The translations under genes were made by a program, and so were the position numbers. This document shows positions 1-10,490 of a DNA stretch of 64,000 bases, piece after piece. The stretch lies in assembly GCA_003255025.1 (NCBI GenBank), contig QANY01000261.1:1239541-1303540 (forward strand), in the 5' to 3' direction. How positions within the stretch are numbered: position 1 is the stretch's first letter; each line of letters starts with the position of its first letter. Origin of the DNA: Datisca glomerata (lineage: Eukaryota > Streptophyta > Magnoliopsida > Cucurbitales > Datiscaceae). The notes below the pieces were generated by a model. The model was not told the origin of the DNA. It did no database searches and saw only the letters and a program-made list of their open reading frames with translations.

Positions 1-1535
1 GAAATCATGATAAGAAATGAAACAAGGAATTGGATAGCCAAAAGAGCAAACAACGAGAGTCTTGGAACTCCTCACCACCAGCAAAAGAAAAGCATGTCTT
101 GAAAATTTGCAAATGGCTCCATCACCATGAGATCAACTTCTAAATGATACTCCACTTTACCCTCTTGGATTCACTCTAACCTACCAACGTCATCAGGCAG
201 GCCAATTCCAGCATGCTCCATCGCGCCAATAAATGTGCAACACTACCAGTTTCCAAGTCCCCAGGAATTGATGCATTCAAAAAATTGGGTATAGCACCCC
301 ACACTGGCACATGGCCACAATCGAGTTTTCACCTTAAAAGTAGAATATGATAATGAGCCAGTCATTATATGTGATCTTGATGACTCAAAAGCGCATAGGC
401 CCATTACCAAGCTAAGCAAAAATCCACTGGCGAGTGGTAAGCTGGATTTTTTGGAAGAGAGGTTGTGTGATATCAAAGGAACAGATGCATATGGTACCAT
501 TGATGCAACCCAATTGTGCATAGTCCCAAATGTAACCATCCATCACAAATTCAAACTACCTGAGTTTGAAAAATATGATGGCAGCACATGCCCGAGGAGA
601 TTACCTTATCATGTATTACAGAAAAATAGATGCATGCGTGCATGATGATAAGTTGTTGATCCATTTTTCAAGATAGCTTGATAGGGGATGCATCTAGCTG
701 GTATATCCAATTAGATAACCAACATATTCGGAGGTAGAAAGTTTTAGCTGATGCTTTCTTATGACACTACAAGTACAATATGGACATGGCTCATGATCAT
801 TTGGATCTGCAAAGGTTGGAGAAAAAGCTTATTGAAGGCTTTAAAGAATATACGCAAAGGTGGAAGGAATTAACTGCATGGGTACAACCCGCTTTGTTTG
901 AAAAGGAGATGGCTGCAATGTTTATCACCACCCTGAGGTATCCATTCTATGATAGGATGATTGAGAACGCTTCAAACAACTCATCTGAGATTATAGTGAT
1001 TGGTGAAAGAATAAAATGTGGGATAAAAAAGTCATAGAGTTTCAGAAGTTCTATCAGAAGCGTCCTCTGTAGAAAATGGGCCGCTGTCAAAGTAAAAATA
1101 AGGAGATCAGACAATCAATTTATGTACCCATCACAAGCAGTGAACCCTGGGCCAGGATTTTCAAAGTACAGTGAAGGACCCAAACCTATGACATCATGGG
1201 TGGCAGATACCTCACAAGTGTCATACAATTTTCACTCTCAAGAATCAATATTTAAAATAACCTAAGATCCAATCTGAGACCACCAACTAACCAACAAAAT
1301 ATTGGTCTGGTTGATCAGCCTCAAAGGGGAAGTAGGAATAACCAACAAGTCATCCAATATGACACAATTTTGATGTCCTTACGAGCATCTCCAGCCACCA
1401 TATCCTAGGTGGTATGATTCAACTGCTCGATGTGATTATCACGTTGGAGCGATAGGATATTCAAATTGCATAGTGTTGAAAGCTAGAGTCAAATGTTAAT
1501 CAAAGCCGGTAGCTAAACTTCAAGAAAGCTGATGT
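1..1535 (+). pseudogene. gag: Ty3/Gypsy gag remnant (Tat/Ogre-like)
   Basis: Decayed nucleocapsid/capsid polyprotein of an LTR retrotransposon. The Retrotrans_gag region is readable in pieces. At 451-645 a segment contains LPEF-type residues followed by EKYDGSTCPR. At 780-1037 an open stretch reads LDLQRLEKKLIEGFKEYTQR and later MAAMFITTLRYPFYDRMI, typical of plant Ty3 gag. At about 1395-1500 another frame reads YPRWYDSTARCDYH, the conserved Cys/His block of Tat-type gag. Frames change several times and stops are common. The first 400 bases look like the proline-rich gag amino-terminal region in poor condition. No protease, RT or integrase follows, so pol has been lost. Family assignment rests on recognised gag motifs; the Tat/Ogre label is an inference. 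Confidence 0.75.
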
Positions 1536-3553
1536 CAACCCATAATTAGTTCTAACTCTCCACAGAGCATGAGAATACCATGAGAAATTCTGTAAAGCAT
1601 ATCTCTTCATGTGATAAATGGAACAACTTGATTTGGTGAATGTTTTTAGGTTGCAATGTATCGATGTTTCCATATATTAGTTTTATCCTGACCGAGTTAC
1701 CGATGCTTCTTAGGGACTTTCAAGAGTGATGAGCTAATGTCAAATATCTAAAAGCTCTACCCAATGTCTAAAAAAGAAAGGAACCTTTGTTATACATCTT
1801 TTTATCATGTTTCATCTATTTTTAGTCGTCTCCTACTTTCAATGCTAGTTTATGTCCCATTTGTGTTTCTACTCATTTCAAAGTTAATAAATGTATTTCC
1901 AATTCTTCATTCCTTGATGTCATACTCTTGCATCTATCTCATTTCTTTCCTTTCACCCAACAAACCAACCTAAATTAGGAATGATGATTTTGAGAATGTA
2001 AGCATAAGCAGTATCAAATAAAGCTTTAACGATCTTATTTTCAGTGAAGAGACAATTAAAAGTGAAAATAGTATTCTATCTGGTGAATAAAGACATTACA
2101 AAAAAGGTATTATTCTTATCTGAGGTCATGTTCATGTTGAATTTACTTTTGATTGGAAATGATGGAGAGTCATTCTTTCTGCAATCTCATACACTTTTAT
2201 CCATTGCAAGCCTAATTGAGCCTTAAAAAATCTTCATTTCGTGACACCTAGTCAATGATCACTCCCCACACTGGGGCAATAATTCTTTTATCAAAGGGAA
2301 TGACTTAAAAGTTGAAAAAGTTCTCAAACTGAAGCAAAAGAAAAAGACAAAGGCAAAAAAAATTCAACAAAATATATTAATGCACAAAAAAAGAGTTAAA
2401 GCAAAGTGAGCCTTTTGGTATTTTTTGGAGTGTTCTCTTACATTAGGAGAAATTTGGTTCCCATACTAATGGTAGTTGTTGCAAAAAGTTCATACACAAC
2501 TATCTAAGTTTGGTTCCTCAAGATAAAATGTCAAAAGCCCACACAAGGGCAGTCTCTCTTTGGAAAAATCCCCAATAGATCATTGGTTTAGACATATCCT
2601 TTTCAGATGAGTTTTGAGCCTTTGACAGCCTATAAACCATAGTCTACATTATAACCCAAATGAAAGTCTTCTTCGGAACAAGAAGATCTATCTACAATAA
2701 GAGCGTGGTCTTTAAATAAGTTAATACCTCAATACATATGTCATGAGCAAGACAACACCTTTAAAAAAAAGAGATAAAAAAAGAGGAAAAAAACGGAAAA
2801 AAGAAGAAAAGAATTATCACTATTAGTATGGAAAGTAGTATGTGAAATGCTTTTGTTCTCAAAAGAATCATTCTAAAACTAGGAAAGATCTTATTCTATA
2901 ATTTGTTCTCTTATAATCTCTTCAAATATCTTTTTATCAACATTCTTTTTTGTCACGAAAAAGCCTTTTAGCCATATCATCAATTCTATCATTCTTAGTT
3001 CTCCATTTCTTTCCTCAAACATCTAGAGCATGTAGATGACATTGCAAATTACTCTTGAAATTACTTAGAAGTATGACTTATGGCAAAAAAAAAAAAGAGT
3101 TTAAGGTCATGGTGAAAATCTAAAAGGGCACCATGAGGGAAAAAATAATTTGAGGTAATGGTGAAAACCTGAAAAGACACCATTGGCGAAAGAAAAAGAA
3201 GGGAGATATTTCATCATGTATATATAAGAAGGTTTGAAGCTATCTAAAAGGATGCCATAAGTAAGAGGGTGCCACTGAAGTTACAAAGTAGTATATTCAT
3301 AGAAAAATCTTAGGACATTATTGGATGTTTTACAAAATTGGGATTGAAGAAAAGAAGCAAAATAAGAAAAATCATTTGTTTGTCTTCACCATCGACAAAA
3401 GCTGAATACTGAGGCATGATCCAGTATAAAGGAGCACACCATTTTCTCTATCATATGCTTGATATCTCGTTGTCAATATATGATCCTAGTCCAAGTGAGT
3501 GTTTTGAAGGATGATGGAGATGATGACAATGACCCATTTCCCATAAAAAGTGA
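1536..3553 (+). other. Degenerate non-coding 3' region of the Ty3 element
   Basis: No convincing protein is readable on either strand. The stretch holds A-rich tracts (for example 2760-2815) and scattered open frames of 60-70 codons that look like chance. Its position between a gag relic and a polypurine tract plus LTR suggests the long non-coding spacer typical of Tat/Ogre elements, with pol deleted. That origin is inferred from context only. Confidence 0.4.
3105..3200 (+). repeat. Short direct repeat, about 48-bp period
   Basis: Two adjacent degenerate units start near 3105 and 3153. Both carry a block reading roughly 'ggt-atggtgaaaa-ct-aaa-g-caccat'. A weaker third trace follows near 3245-3285. 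It belongs to the Ty3 3' spacer. Confidence 0.55.
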
Positions 3554-4010
3554 TTTTCTTACAAATGTTCACAATCATGCATATCATGCACGCATTCAAA
3601 ATTATTGCTTTGCATTTATATTTAAGAATTACAATACATAGACATGCATCATACTAGTTGTTTTAATTTCAAATCATCATGAACATCCATGGCCACATTA
3701 GTCAACTTTCAAAAAATCATCAAATAATTTTCTTACAAATGTTCACAATCATGCATAGCATGCATGCATTCAAAATCATTGCTTTGCATTTATATTCAAG
3801 AACTACAATGCATAGGCATGCATCATACTAGTTGTTTTCATTTGAAATCATCAAGAACATCCATGGCCACATTCGTCAACTTCCAAAAAACCATCAAATA
3901 ATTTTCTTACATAAGTTCACAATCATGCATAGTGTGCATGTATTCCAAATCATTGTTTTGCATTTATAGTCAAGAATTACAATGCATAGACATGCATCCC
4001 ATTGTTTATT
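3554..4010 (+). repeat. Tandem repeat, 174-bp period, about 2.6 copies
   Basis: Units begin at 3554, 3728 and 3902, each with TTTTCTTAC followed by a block rich in ATGCAT. Spacing is 174 bp both times. The first two units are complete and clearly similar; the third stops at about 4000. The ATGCAT-rich core is repeated inside each unit. The length is close to that of many plant centromeric or subtelomeric satellites, but here it lies inside the Ty3 3' spacer. Confidence 0.85.
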
Positions 4011-4151
4011 TTGATACAATTCAAAGGCATGAATCATTCAACGATATTCTTTTGAAATCCCACAAGATTTTCCAACATCTAAAGCATGCATTAATCTAGC
4101 TTTTGTTATCATATGAGACTTGTATAAGTCATCTTCAACATAAATTAATAT

Positions 4152-4700
4152 GGTTAAATAGAACCTGACTTGGTCGTGGTCCAAGCCTGGTGTTAGCGCC
4201 ATGTCTGTTTTTTTCACTTTTGGTTAAATCAAACTCGACTTGGTTATGGTCGAAGCCTGTTCCAGGTCCATTTCCCTTTCAAATACTTTTGGTTAAATCA
4301 AACCCGACAGTGTCGCGGTCGAAGCCTGGTGTCAGAGCCTGGTCCATTATAAATATCAGGATAAATTGAACCTGAATTTGAGTCGATGTTGAAGCATGTT
4401 TCAGGTCCATTTCCATTTCAAACATCTTTGGTTAAATCGAACCCGACTTTGTCGCGGTTGAAGCCTGTTGTTGATGCCTGATCTATTTCAAAATATCCAT
4501 TTAAATCAAACTCGAATTGAGTTGAGGTCAAATCCTATTCCAAGTTCATTTTTCTTTCAAATATCTTCGGTTAAATCAAACCCGGCTTTGTCGCGGTCGA
4601 AGCCCGGTGTCAGCACCTGGTCCATTTCAATTAATCTGGTTAAATCAAACCCGGATCGAGTCGAGGTTGAAGCCTGTGTCTATCCAGGTCCATTTCACAT
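4152..4700 (+). repeat. Tandem array of about 70-bp units with alternating types
   Basis: Eight units start near 4152, 4222, 4291, 4359, 4430, 4499, 4569 and 4638. Most open with GGTTAAATCAAACC and contain a GTCGAAGCCTG-like core, then a GGTCCATTTC-like end. Odd and even units differ: the 'TTTGTCGCGGTCGAAGCC' type alternates with a 'GAGTCGAGGTTGAAGCC' type, which gives a higher-order period of about 139 bp. It is much richer in GC and CpG than its surroundings. Short open frames here (4468-4722, 4607-4807) are by-products of the repeat and are not proposed as genes. Confidence 0.85.
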
Positions 4701-4823
4701 TCTATCATTTCATAGAGCCTGAATCAGTAGAGGTTTTTTTTCCTCTTATCCATATAGTGTTTTCTCATGCCGATCAAAATATGTATCTAACATTTGTCCA
4801 CCTCTAAGTTTAAAAGCGTAAAC

Positions 4824-4836
4824 AAAGGGAGGCAGC
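4824..4836 (+). other. Polypurine tract of the Ty3 element
   Basis: AAAGGGAGGCAGC lies immediately before TGTA, the usual start of an LTR. This purine run primes plus-strand synthesis in LTR retrotransposons. The GGCAGC ending resembles Tat/Ogre elements. Confidence 0.65.
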
Positions 4837-5065
4837 TGTAGATACCGTATTTTATCCGGTCTAATACTTTAAATATACAAATTTTATTTATTAACTAATT
4901 TACTAGTCTAAGACTAAATGTGATTTTTGAAAAAACTAAAAAAAAAACAATTTATAGAATAGATGAATAGCCCAAGGACTAAAAATGAAAAAAGTGTCAA
5001 ATGGCTAAACAATTAAAAAAAGGAGCAAAAGGATTAAAAGAAAAAAGGTAAACCCTAATTTTTCC

Positions 5066-5073
5066 TATAAATA
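5066..5073 (+). promoter_or_regulatory. TATA box of the Ty3 LTR
   Basis: TATAAATA sits about 230 bp into the LTR, in the context CCTATAAATAAGG, and is followed within 20-30 bp by a purine-rich stretch that would be the transcript start region. Confidence 0.6.
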
Positions 5074-5737
5074 AGGAGTGAATCCTTCACTTCAGGGAGG
5101 TGATATTAGAGGAGAAGAGACTTTTGGAGTGAGGAAGAGGAAAGGCTTTTGAGAAGGAGAGTAATCTTTTGAGAGAAGGAGAGTAATATTTTGAGAGAAT
5201 GAGAGTGATCTTTTCTAGAGAGAGAGGGGAGGAGGAAGAGAGTTTACATTTGTATTTATCTCTTCTCATTCCGTTTTCTTAATGTAGTTTAAATTTCTTG
5301 CATCTTATCTAACAATATATATTGTTCATTTTTCTTCATCATTTCTCCTTCATATTCATGTAGTTTATATTTCTTTGTTTCCTTTTTCATATATAAGTGT
5401 TTGTTCCTTCTTCATCTTTTACTCTTAATCTTGAGTTTATTTTTATGCATTGTTAATTTTCTTACGAATTTGATAATGAGATATCTTTGTCATCAACTCA
5501 ATCAATGGGTATGAGGATGAAGCCTTTTAAGGGCTGCAAAGTTTAACTCAATGTGAATCATTCCTTTAATGGGTTGAAAGTGTACATTGAATGCCAAAAT
5601 CCCCTAATGTAACTTCTCATACATAAAATGCATAAAATAGAGAGCTAAACATCTATATAAAGATTATACAAATATTTAAGCTTTAATTTTTTTAATGTTC
5701 TCATAAGTCTTTTATTTTTTAGATCTTGTTGCTATTT

Positions 5738-6025
5738 TAGTGACATTTATTTGAACTAATTATCATATATGATCATTCCTAGAAATGAAGGAAGAAAGGA
5801 AAAATGATAATTAGTGAACTAAGTAGTCCAATATAAAGAATGGTATATTTATATCTCAAACAAAAAATATTCTATTCTAAAAGTTTATTGATTTTTCTTT
5901 AGTGACACTTGTTTGAACTAGTTTCCATCCATGATCATTCTTTTACTATTTGATTAGCAATAAAGGAAGAAAGAAAAATGGTAATTAGTAAGCTATGTAG
6001 TCAAAAATTGTATATTTATGTCAAT
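5738..6025 (+). repeat. Direct duplication inside the LTR, 162-bp period
   Basis: Two related blocks, one starting with TGACATTTATTTGAACTA at 5741 and one with TGACACTTGTTTGAACTA at 5903, both continue through ATGATCATTC, AAGGAAGAAAG and a GTAGTC-containing tail. They are a diverged internal duplication of LTR sequence. Confidence 0.7.
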
Positions 6026-6730
6026 TATGTATTTACATATGTATATATTATCTTAATAAAATTAAACATTTACATAAATTAATTTGTTTAGACATAAATT
6101 TATTTTCTTTATTTTAATATATATTTATTTTATATTTGATTCATTCCATATCTTTTCATGCCTCTTCTTTAATATAATCTACATATTCTTCTTATACGTT
6201 ACACAATCTTTCCCACTTTCTCATCCTATAGTTGTTTATTTTTCAATATAGTTGTTAATATAACTTTTCTTTTCTTTTTCATATTATCTTTGTTAATTAT
6301 TTTCTCTTACCAAAACCCCTATGGAGGATTTTGAGTTTTTTTGGGATACCAAACTTCTCGAATTATTGAGGTGAGGGGCTATTTTGGAGATACTGAGAAT
6401 AGCTTCAATAATGCTTTGATTTTATAAAAAAAATGCTTTGAATTTCAAAGGTCTTTGTACTACCCATTAAAGATCATTTATTTTGTTCATTTTTAGGATG
6501 TAAAATGTACCAAATGGGACATTCAAAGATGAATTTCTTCAACCGAATGGGACATTCAAAAATATAATTTGTAGCCTTTGATTAAATTTGGTAACCATTT
6601 TAACAATGGGTGTTGTGGGGTGCTAATACCTTCGCCACACACAAATGACTCTCGAACCAACTTTGGGTTTTCGTAGACCAAACCTTTTGTTTTAAGAATT
6701 GGGTGATCAATCACACCCTAAACTGATTGT

Positions 6731-6797
6731 TGGTGACTCTAAATTTCTTATTTTCAAAAATGAGTTTTCAATCACCACTCCGCGTCATGTACATGTT
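6731..6797 (+). other. Primer-binding-site-like block and start of Ty3 leader
   Basis: TGGTGACTCT at 6731-6740 resembles the tRNA-Arg primer-binding site (TGGCGACTCC type) reported for Tat/Ogre elements, with one C changed to T and a changed last base. About 57 bp of leader-like sequence follows before the pararetrovirus starts at 6798. A polypurine tract on the left and a primer site on the right imply an LTR shared by tandem elements, or a 5' LTR whose downstream body was replaced. Confidence 0.4.
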
Positions 6798-7332
6798 GCG
6801 ATAGACGGTGAAGAATAATAATTAAGACGGTATTAAACAAGTATTAAATAGTAAAATACCTACCGAGTTTGGCTCTAATTCCAAAAGAGGTGGAATTACA
6901 TATAATTTATGTAATAAAAGATATGGTAATGAAACAAGTAAAATTATTTATTGAATTAAGATTAAAACTTATAGGTATTGAAGAAAGTTAATTTGCAATG
7001 ATTAATTAGTGCCCCCACTCACTAGTTAATGTTGAGAAGAAAGATAAAAAATATTTGCCTAATTATTTGACAACTAGTAAAATAATTACACAAATTGCTA
7101 TCTTGGACTTCATGTCTTCATTATTGTTTTAGTTGGGGAGGTCATAATTGTTGTCTTGAAAAGTCTTCCCTTGATAATTTCTATCTTGGACTTTGTGCCT
7201 TGACTTGGAGAAATCATCATAGTCATTGCATTATGCTGGAGAGCCATTATGATATTTGAATTATTATTTCAAATTTCTTGATTAATTGATTATTTCATCA
7301 ATGGTATTTTTTTAAAGGTAAATTATTTGTAT
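6798..7332 (-). promoter_or_regulatory. Leader/promoter remnant of copy A
   Basis: Contains a degenerate tRNA-Met primer site (reverse complement TGGAATTAGAGC, about 6871-6882), the conserved leader hairpin (7001-7030, arms ATTAATTAGT and ACTAGTTAAT, one mismatch), and the reiterated 'tccaagata' upstream motifs near 7105-7200. The TATA segment between hairpin and upstream motifs is deleted, so this copy has no core promoter left. Confidence 0.65.
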
Positions 7333-8545
7333 TTATTCATCATCACTGAGATTGATGTCATCAAATGAGTCCTGAGAGTTTTGAAATGTGTCATAGGCCC
7401 ATTGTGTATGACGCGACCATTCTGTGTATTTTGGTCCTTCTATTGCTGAGGGGTAACCTTTTTCGAAGATTGGGCTTTTTGGATATTTGATTTAATTGGG
7501 AGACTTGATTTTACAGATGATTCAGAGTTAGAATTATTATTATCTTCTAAAGAGAAGCCTTTTTTGGATTAATTCTTGGATTTAGGCTTTGTGGCCTTTG
7601 ATTTTCCCTTTGAAGAAGGTCTGGATTCGGGTAAGAATTCTTTAGTTAAATTTGAACTGGATGGTTTAATTTGTCGATCTGGGTTAAGGGGCTCATTAAT
7701 TTTTAATAGAGCCTGGTAAAGGAATTTTTTGTCAATGTTAATTGTGATGGTTATTTGCAAATTCCTGGTTAACAGAGGAAACGATTTTTTGGATATTGAA
7801 TTTATCCCACCATTTAACAATATCGTCAGGAAAAGAAGCCTCAGTTGGTGAGGCTTTGTATATTTTCAAAAAGAAATTAAAAGCTTATTGAAAACTAAGA
7901 GCCAATTTGGAAAACTAATTTTAAAATTTTTATCAAAATTTAAAAACTAAGAGTGAGAAAAATTACTATTTCGATGCAAGAAAATCATGTGTTAAGCATT
8001 AATATATTCAACATAATTATATTATTTTTTATTTAAAAGAATTTTGAGACCTGAAGGATGGACTTTCCATTCTTCAATGATTATAATTTTGAGAATGTAG
8101 ATGGAATGACAGAGGATCCTTCCTTCATAAATTTGATTGGGTTAATATTGACGGACTTTGTTTCTAAGAGGATATATCTATAGAAACTGAGACTTCTACC
8201 CTTGTGACCACGAAAAATTTTGAAATCTAGAAAGAAATGAGCTCTTGCTATTTCAGCAGGATCTTTCAAATGTGCAAATGGGGGCTCAAATATGGAAGAG
8301 ATTTTTGCTAGGGATTATTTTCAATATTTTGTAATTAGTTGATTGACTAACTGTGCATTGAAAGGTTGAGTAATTTAGAATGAGTGAAATTGGCTGAGCA
8401 GAGCTTATTGGTAATTGCGCCTGATAGACCCAAGTGTTGTTAATTGGGTTTGTTTAAGAGTGGAAGACTCTTATTTTATTTGGGTCTTAAGGGTCAATTG
8501 TGGAGTCAAAGACTCCCCTTTGATTCAAGCTTTTGAGGCCTGGGG
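7333..8545 (-). pseudogene. ORF2 of copy A, 5' end missing and internally deleted
   Basis: Downstream protein of the pararetrovirus; function unknown. The stop is at 7333-7335, just after an acidic tail (ending D-D-E). Recognisable parts are the serine/lysine-rich linker (7569-7820) and a middle segment at 8081-8269 containing LSFYRYILLETKS. About 100 codons around the IYKPS block are lost at 7840-8040. The first 180 or so codons are missing and replaced by the filler at 8546-8592. The same region is better preserved in copies B, C and K. Confidence 0.7.
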
Positions 8546-8592
8546 CCTAGACCCCATCTTAACAACCCTACAAAAATTTACGAGTAAGGAGT
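8546..8592 (-). other. Filler sequence at the ORF2 5' deletion (class 2 junction)
   Basis: Read on the minus strand, a block containing AAGATGGGGTCTAGGCCCC joins the end of RNase H to the middle of ORF2. Copy D+ carries the same block at 21708-21727 at the equivalent place. It is absent from B, C and K, which have about 540 bp of RNase H end plus ORF2 start here instead. A shared filler means a shared ancestral deletion. Confidence 0.7.
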
Positions 8593-9840
8593 CATGAATT
8601 AAATTATTAATGCTTTGAATAAATTCAATACCAAAATAAAATTACTAAGAATGGACTGCCATCGAGCAAAAATTTGTTTGGAAGCAATATTCTTAACATC
8701 TTTTTCCAAAATATGTTTTTCAGATTTGCAATCAATTTTTAAAAGAAATTTTTGATTTAATAAGTCATCTTGAAATTTTTGAATACATAAAACAACAACT
8801 AAAATTTCTTTCTTAATATTACTATGGTAAATTTGGGATTGAGTCCAAGTTCCGAATGTAAACCTGACAATTTGTTTTGATGATTCTAGAGAGATTTTAT
8901 ATAATAAGATACATTCATATCCAAGTTCAGAGGCATCAGTTTGGATAATTTTAAAAGAATTATTAATAAGGATGCCAAGACAAGGAAATGTCTTAACATT
9001 GAGTTTTAATTTCTTAATTAAATTGGTATGAAAAGTTGTCCATTGAGAGGGGGGGGGGGAGGTTCTTAAGCCTTACAAAAAGAGGTTTGCAATCAATTCT
9101 CAAATTACTGTAAAAATCAAATATGTAATTCAATGATCCTAGAAATCTTTGTAATTGGGTTTTATCAAGGATCTCATCAGGAAATTTATCAACAAATTGT
9201 ATGACTCGATCAATTAGTTTAATAATGGAATGATATATTTCTAATCATAGAAATCTAATCTTAGATTGAAATAACTTAATTTTACTAACAGAGATAGCTA
9301 AACCATTTTTCTTTATTATTCTAGTAAACAGTTCAATTTGTTTCCAATGCTGATTTATTAATTTAGAAAAAATAGGTACATCATCAATATAAATAATTGA
9401 AAAACCAGTAAATTGATTAAAGATTTCATTCATTATGTTCTAAGATTCACTTGGAGCATTTTTAAGACCAAAAGTCATTAAATTCCATTCGTATTGGCCA
9501 AATGGAGTTACAAATGCAGTTTTATATTTATCATTTTCATTTATCTGGATTTGCCCGAATCTAGATTTCATGTAAAACTTAGAGAATACAACAGTATCAC
9601 CAAGTCTGTTAATTAAGTCACTTTTATTTGGTATTGGATATCTTATCCATTCTAAAATAGTGTTAAGAGGCTTGTGATTAATTACTAGTCGAGGAACTCC
9701 TCGTTCAATTTTGCTGGCCTTTTGTACATAAAAGGTCAAGCAAGACCAAGGAGATTTGCTCATTCTAATAATAATTTTATTGAGCAGTTCTGCAATTTCT
9801 TTCTTACAGAACTCACGCATTTCAGAATTCATCTGAATTG
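8593..9840 (-). pseudogene. Reverse transcriptase-RNase H of copy A
   Basis: RT (9245-9840) is readable with few lesions. It includes the SPWSC block, LVINHKPLN, a palm Asp changed to Tyr (KFYMKS for the usual FDMKS type), the TPFG-YEWN block, and the catalytic YIDD box at 9380-9391. A stop splits it near 9437. RNase H follows at 8600-9240 with several stops and a run of ten G at 9050-9059. This copy retains the connection and RNase H region that B, C, D+, K and J' have lost. The enzyme would copy viral RNA into DNA; this relic cannot. Confidence 0.8.
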
Positions 9841-10490
9841 ATCGTGCCTTTATTGGGATATTCTTTTCATCATATCCCTTAATGTGAGACAGACTGACAC
9901 TATGATGTTTCCTGTGCTAGAAAGCACTGGGAATGTTTGCACATAATTCCTTGCAAATTTTTTGTTCAAAGATTTTTTTTGAAGAGCATGATTTTGAAGT
10001 TGTTCTTCGATTCTTTTAAATTTTATTTCACCTTGCAGAAAACATAATTATTTTTTTACAAGAAATTAAATTTATAGTTTTAAAAACAGAATTTCATTTT
10101 AAAGTTTTTAATTTCTCATTATGAGAAAAAAAGAAATTTTAATTTGACAGGTTTATCCGTGGGATAAGTAATTATCTCATCATGCTCTCTTGTAAAAAGA
10201 TACAGCAGAGAAATGAATGGTAAGCCCAAAAAAAATTTTGTCTGTCATATTTTTTACTAAGACAAATGATGTTTTAAAACATACATTATCTTGATAAAAA
10301 TGAACCTTGGGATGATATAATTGATATGCATTCTAGTATCATTGGTAGAGGACAAAGATTCTCTTATCTGCTTTAAGTACTTGGTAGTAACGAGTCCTTC
10401 CTGCATACAATTCAAATCAGCTCCTGAGTCAATAAGAGTCATTGAAGTGAAATCAAAATCTTGGATTATTATATTGACCATTATGTGCCA
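9841..10490 (-). pseudogene. Aspartic protease and linker of copy A
   Basis: The protease segment at 10257-10481 shows the retropepsin active-site triplet in LIDSGADLNCMQ. It would cut the viral polyprotein. The following linker towards RT (9841-10250) is AT-rich, with stops and frameshifts. The DSG triplet is intact here, unlike in copies B, E, G and J. Confidence 0.75.

Larger units (their letters stand above)
4837..6730 (+). mobile_element. Long terminal repeat of a Tat/Ogre-like Ty3 element
   Basis: Starts TGTAGATACCGT directly after the polypurine tract. It contains a TATA box (5066-5073) followed by a GA-rich transcribed stretch (5090-5235) and a long AT-rich U5-like part. The right end is set just before a TGGTGACTCT primer-site-like block at 6731. 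The length of about 1.9 kb is plausible for this lineage. There is no second LTR in the window to confirm the end, so the right boundary is an estimate. Confidence 0.6.

Noticed and set aside
1764..2226. Hydrophobic 69-codon frame and a following 60-codon frame
   Set aside because: AT-rich DNA easily gives Leu/Ile/Phe-rich frames; no recognised family, and the position is in a Ty3 non-coding spacer.
3554..4700. Considered a CRISPR-like array
   Set aside because: Units are contiguous without spacers, and the genome is a plant one.
4468..4807. Two overlapping open frames of 84 and 66 codons
   Set aside because: They lie in the 70-bp tandem repeat and simply follow its period; no start context or homology.
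5087..5269. Ser/Leu-rich minus-strand frame
   Set aside because: It is the complement of a GA-rich LTR transcript-start region.
9050..9059. Run of ten G in RNase H of copy A
   Set aside because: Probably slippage or a sequencing homopolymer; no structural role is evident.
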